DNA of 5,352 bases. It comes from Bdellovibrionales bacterium. Lineage in GTDB: Bacteria; Bdellovibrionota; UBA2428. Position numbers and translations under genes: made by a program. The stretch lies in assembly GCA_018266335.1 (NCBI GenBank), contig JAFEAR010000091.1:1-5352 (forward strand), given 5' to 3'. Below the pieces are notes generated by a model that was given only the letters and a program-made list of their open reading frames with translations, was not told the DNA's origin and ran no database searches. Shown here in pieces: positions 4,741 to 5,352 of the stretch (position 1 is its first letter; each line of letters begins with the position of its first letter).

Positions 4741-5352
4741 TCAGCCCCGCCGCAGAGTCGCCGCACCAAGGGGGAAAATCCCCCGCCTAAGATTACATGA
4801 ACTGCAGAGGAGCTGAATGTTTTCCGGGCCCGAGTCGCCGCCCAGGGCAAAGGGTTGGATGTGATCGAAATTCAGCCGGTGCATGGATCCACACCGCACG
4901 CATTTGCCCTCTGCCTTGCGCCAAACTGCGTGCTTAGCCGCGCGCGGGATGTAGCGAGTGCGCTGACGCAGCGCTTCGCCGACGTCGGTAGTGGAAGTGC
5001 CGGAGTTTGGCGGTGCGGAGATTTGCGACGAAATTTCATTATCCGCATCCAGCTCAATGGGACTTGAGCCCAACTTCTCAGTTTTCGCCATGGTCTGCCG
5101 CACGCGATGCTTCCCAAAGCGCTGCTCAAGCAGGCGCTCTTTACTAAGCCGTGCCATTTCGGTGACCAGTTCGGCAAGACTCAGCCGTGCACCCCGCTCA
5201 CCCAAAAGGGCCCGAATTTCGCCAAGGCTAGCCTTAAGTTCTCGGCTCATTAAAAAGTTAACTTCCGAATGTTCAGTGCTCACTATGCAATCGCGCTCCC
5301 GGGGCAGTGCATGAGCGGGGCTAATGGAAAGTAAAATTCTTTGCCCCTCGCG
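4741..5352 (-). CDS. HNH endonuclease, C-terminal part (5' end beyond right window edge)
   Basis: 203 codons are visible and the frame stays open to the window edge, so GTG 5283 is probably not the true start. The upstream codons read RILLSISPAHALPRER, followed by a predicted helical stretch (EVNFLMSRELKASLGEIRALLG and onwards), as in delta-proteobacterial and Bdellovibrio-type HNH proteins that carry a long N-terminal helical domain. A low-complexity linker lies at visible residues about 87-127. The HNH zinc fold follows: CVRCG (151-155), FDHIQPFALGG (162-172), ENIQLLC (177-183) and CN (186-187). Cys151, 154, 183 and 186 probably bind structural zinc; His164 is the catalytic base, and the last HNH residue is Asn187 (HNN variant). 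HNH proteins cleave DNA, but the target and role are unknown. It is convergent with the glycosyltransferase, with an 18-nt gap. Confidence 0.85.
   Translation of the reverse strand, partial: REGQRILLSISPAHALPRERDCIVSTEHSEVNFLMSRELKASLGEIRALLGERGARLSLAELVTEMARLSKERLLEQRFGKHRVRQTMAKTEKLGSSPIELDADNEISSQISAPPNSGTSTTDVGEALRQRTRYIPRAAKHAVWRKAEGKCVRCGSMHRLNFDHIQPFALGGDSGPENIQLLCSSCNLRRGIFPLGAATLRRG
4770..4784. repeat. Perfect GC inverted repeat inside the HNH 3' end
   Basis: Five G (4770-4774), AAAAT, then five C (4780-4784) can form a 5-bp all-GC hairpin on either strand. It lies 48 nt past the glycosyltransferase stop and inside the last HNH codons. No T-tract follows on either strand, so it is not a standard intrinsic terminator. 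It may slow or define the 3' ends of the convergent transcripts, or be a chance product of Gly/Pro codons. Confidence 0.35.

Overview
The window is a compact stretch of a moderately GC-rich bacterial chromosome with almost no non-coding DNA. It holds seven genes: three on the minus strand, three on the plus strand, and a partial minus-strand gene at the right edge. The HNH-nuclease type at the right edge, a phenylalanine hydroxylase beside pgsA, and a heptosyltransferase-type glycosyltransferase suggest a Gram-negative, most likely of the Bdellovibrionota or a related delta-proteobacterial lineage. That placement is inferred from protein style only.

Left part (1-2286, minus strand). A three-gene operon reads leftwards: a 5'-nucleotidase/metallophosphoesterase-type lipoprotein, then a stand-alone RibD C-terminal (DHFR-fold) reductase, then a YbgC/FadM-type hotdog thioesterase cut by the left edge. 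The genes overlap by 4 nt (GTGA) and 8 nt. Each has a recognisable Shine-Dalgarno sequence. The lipoprotein keeps its metal ligands but appears to have lost the catalytic His-Asp pair of the nucleotidase family.

Centre (2287-4722, plus strand). Only 17 nt separate the lipoprotein start from the divergent start of pgsA (phosphatidylglycerophosphate synthase). pgsA is followed 11 nt later by phhA (phenylalanine 4-hydroxylase). phhA overlaps by 4 nt (CTGA) a family 9 glycosyltransferase that seems to start at CTG. These three genes lack strong Shine-Dalgarno sequences, unlike the minus-strand operon. A small hairpin plus six T residues lies exactly between pgsA and phhA.

Right part (4723-5352, minus strand). 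Convergent to the glycosyltransferase, after an 18-nt gap, is the C-terminal part of an HNH endonuclease. Its frame stays open to the window edge, so its true start lies outside.

Functionally this is mostly envelope and small-molecule metabolism: phospholipid head-group synthesis, LPS-type sugar transfer, a surface lipoprotein, a thioesterase, an aromatic amino-acid hydroxylase and a DHFR-fold reductase. I see no CRISPR array, insertion sequence, tRNA or rRNA, and no clear new multi-gene system. The most interesting points are the inactivated-looking phosphoesterase, the CTG start, the hairpin/U-tract before phhA and the 17-nt divergent junction.
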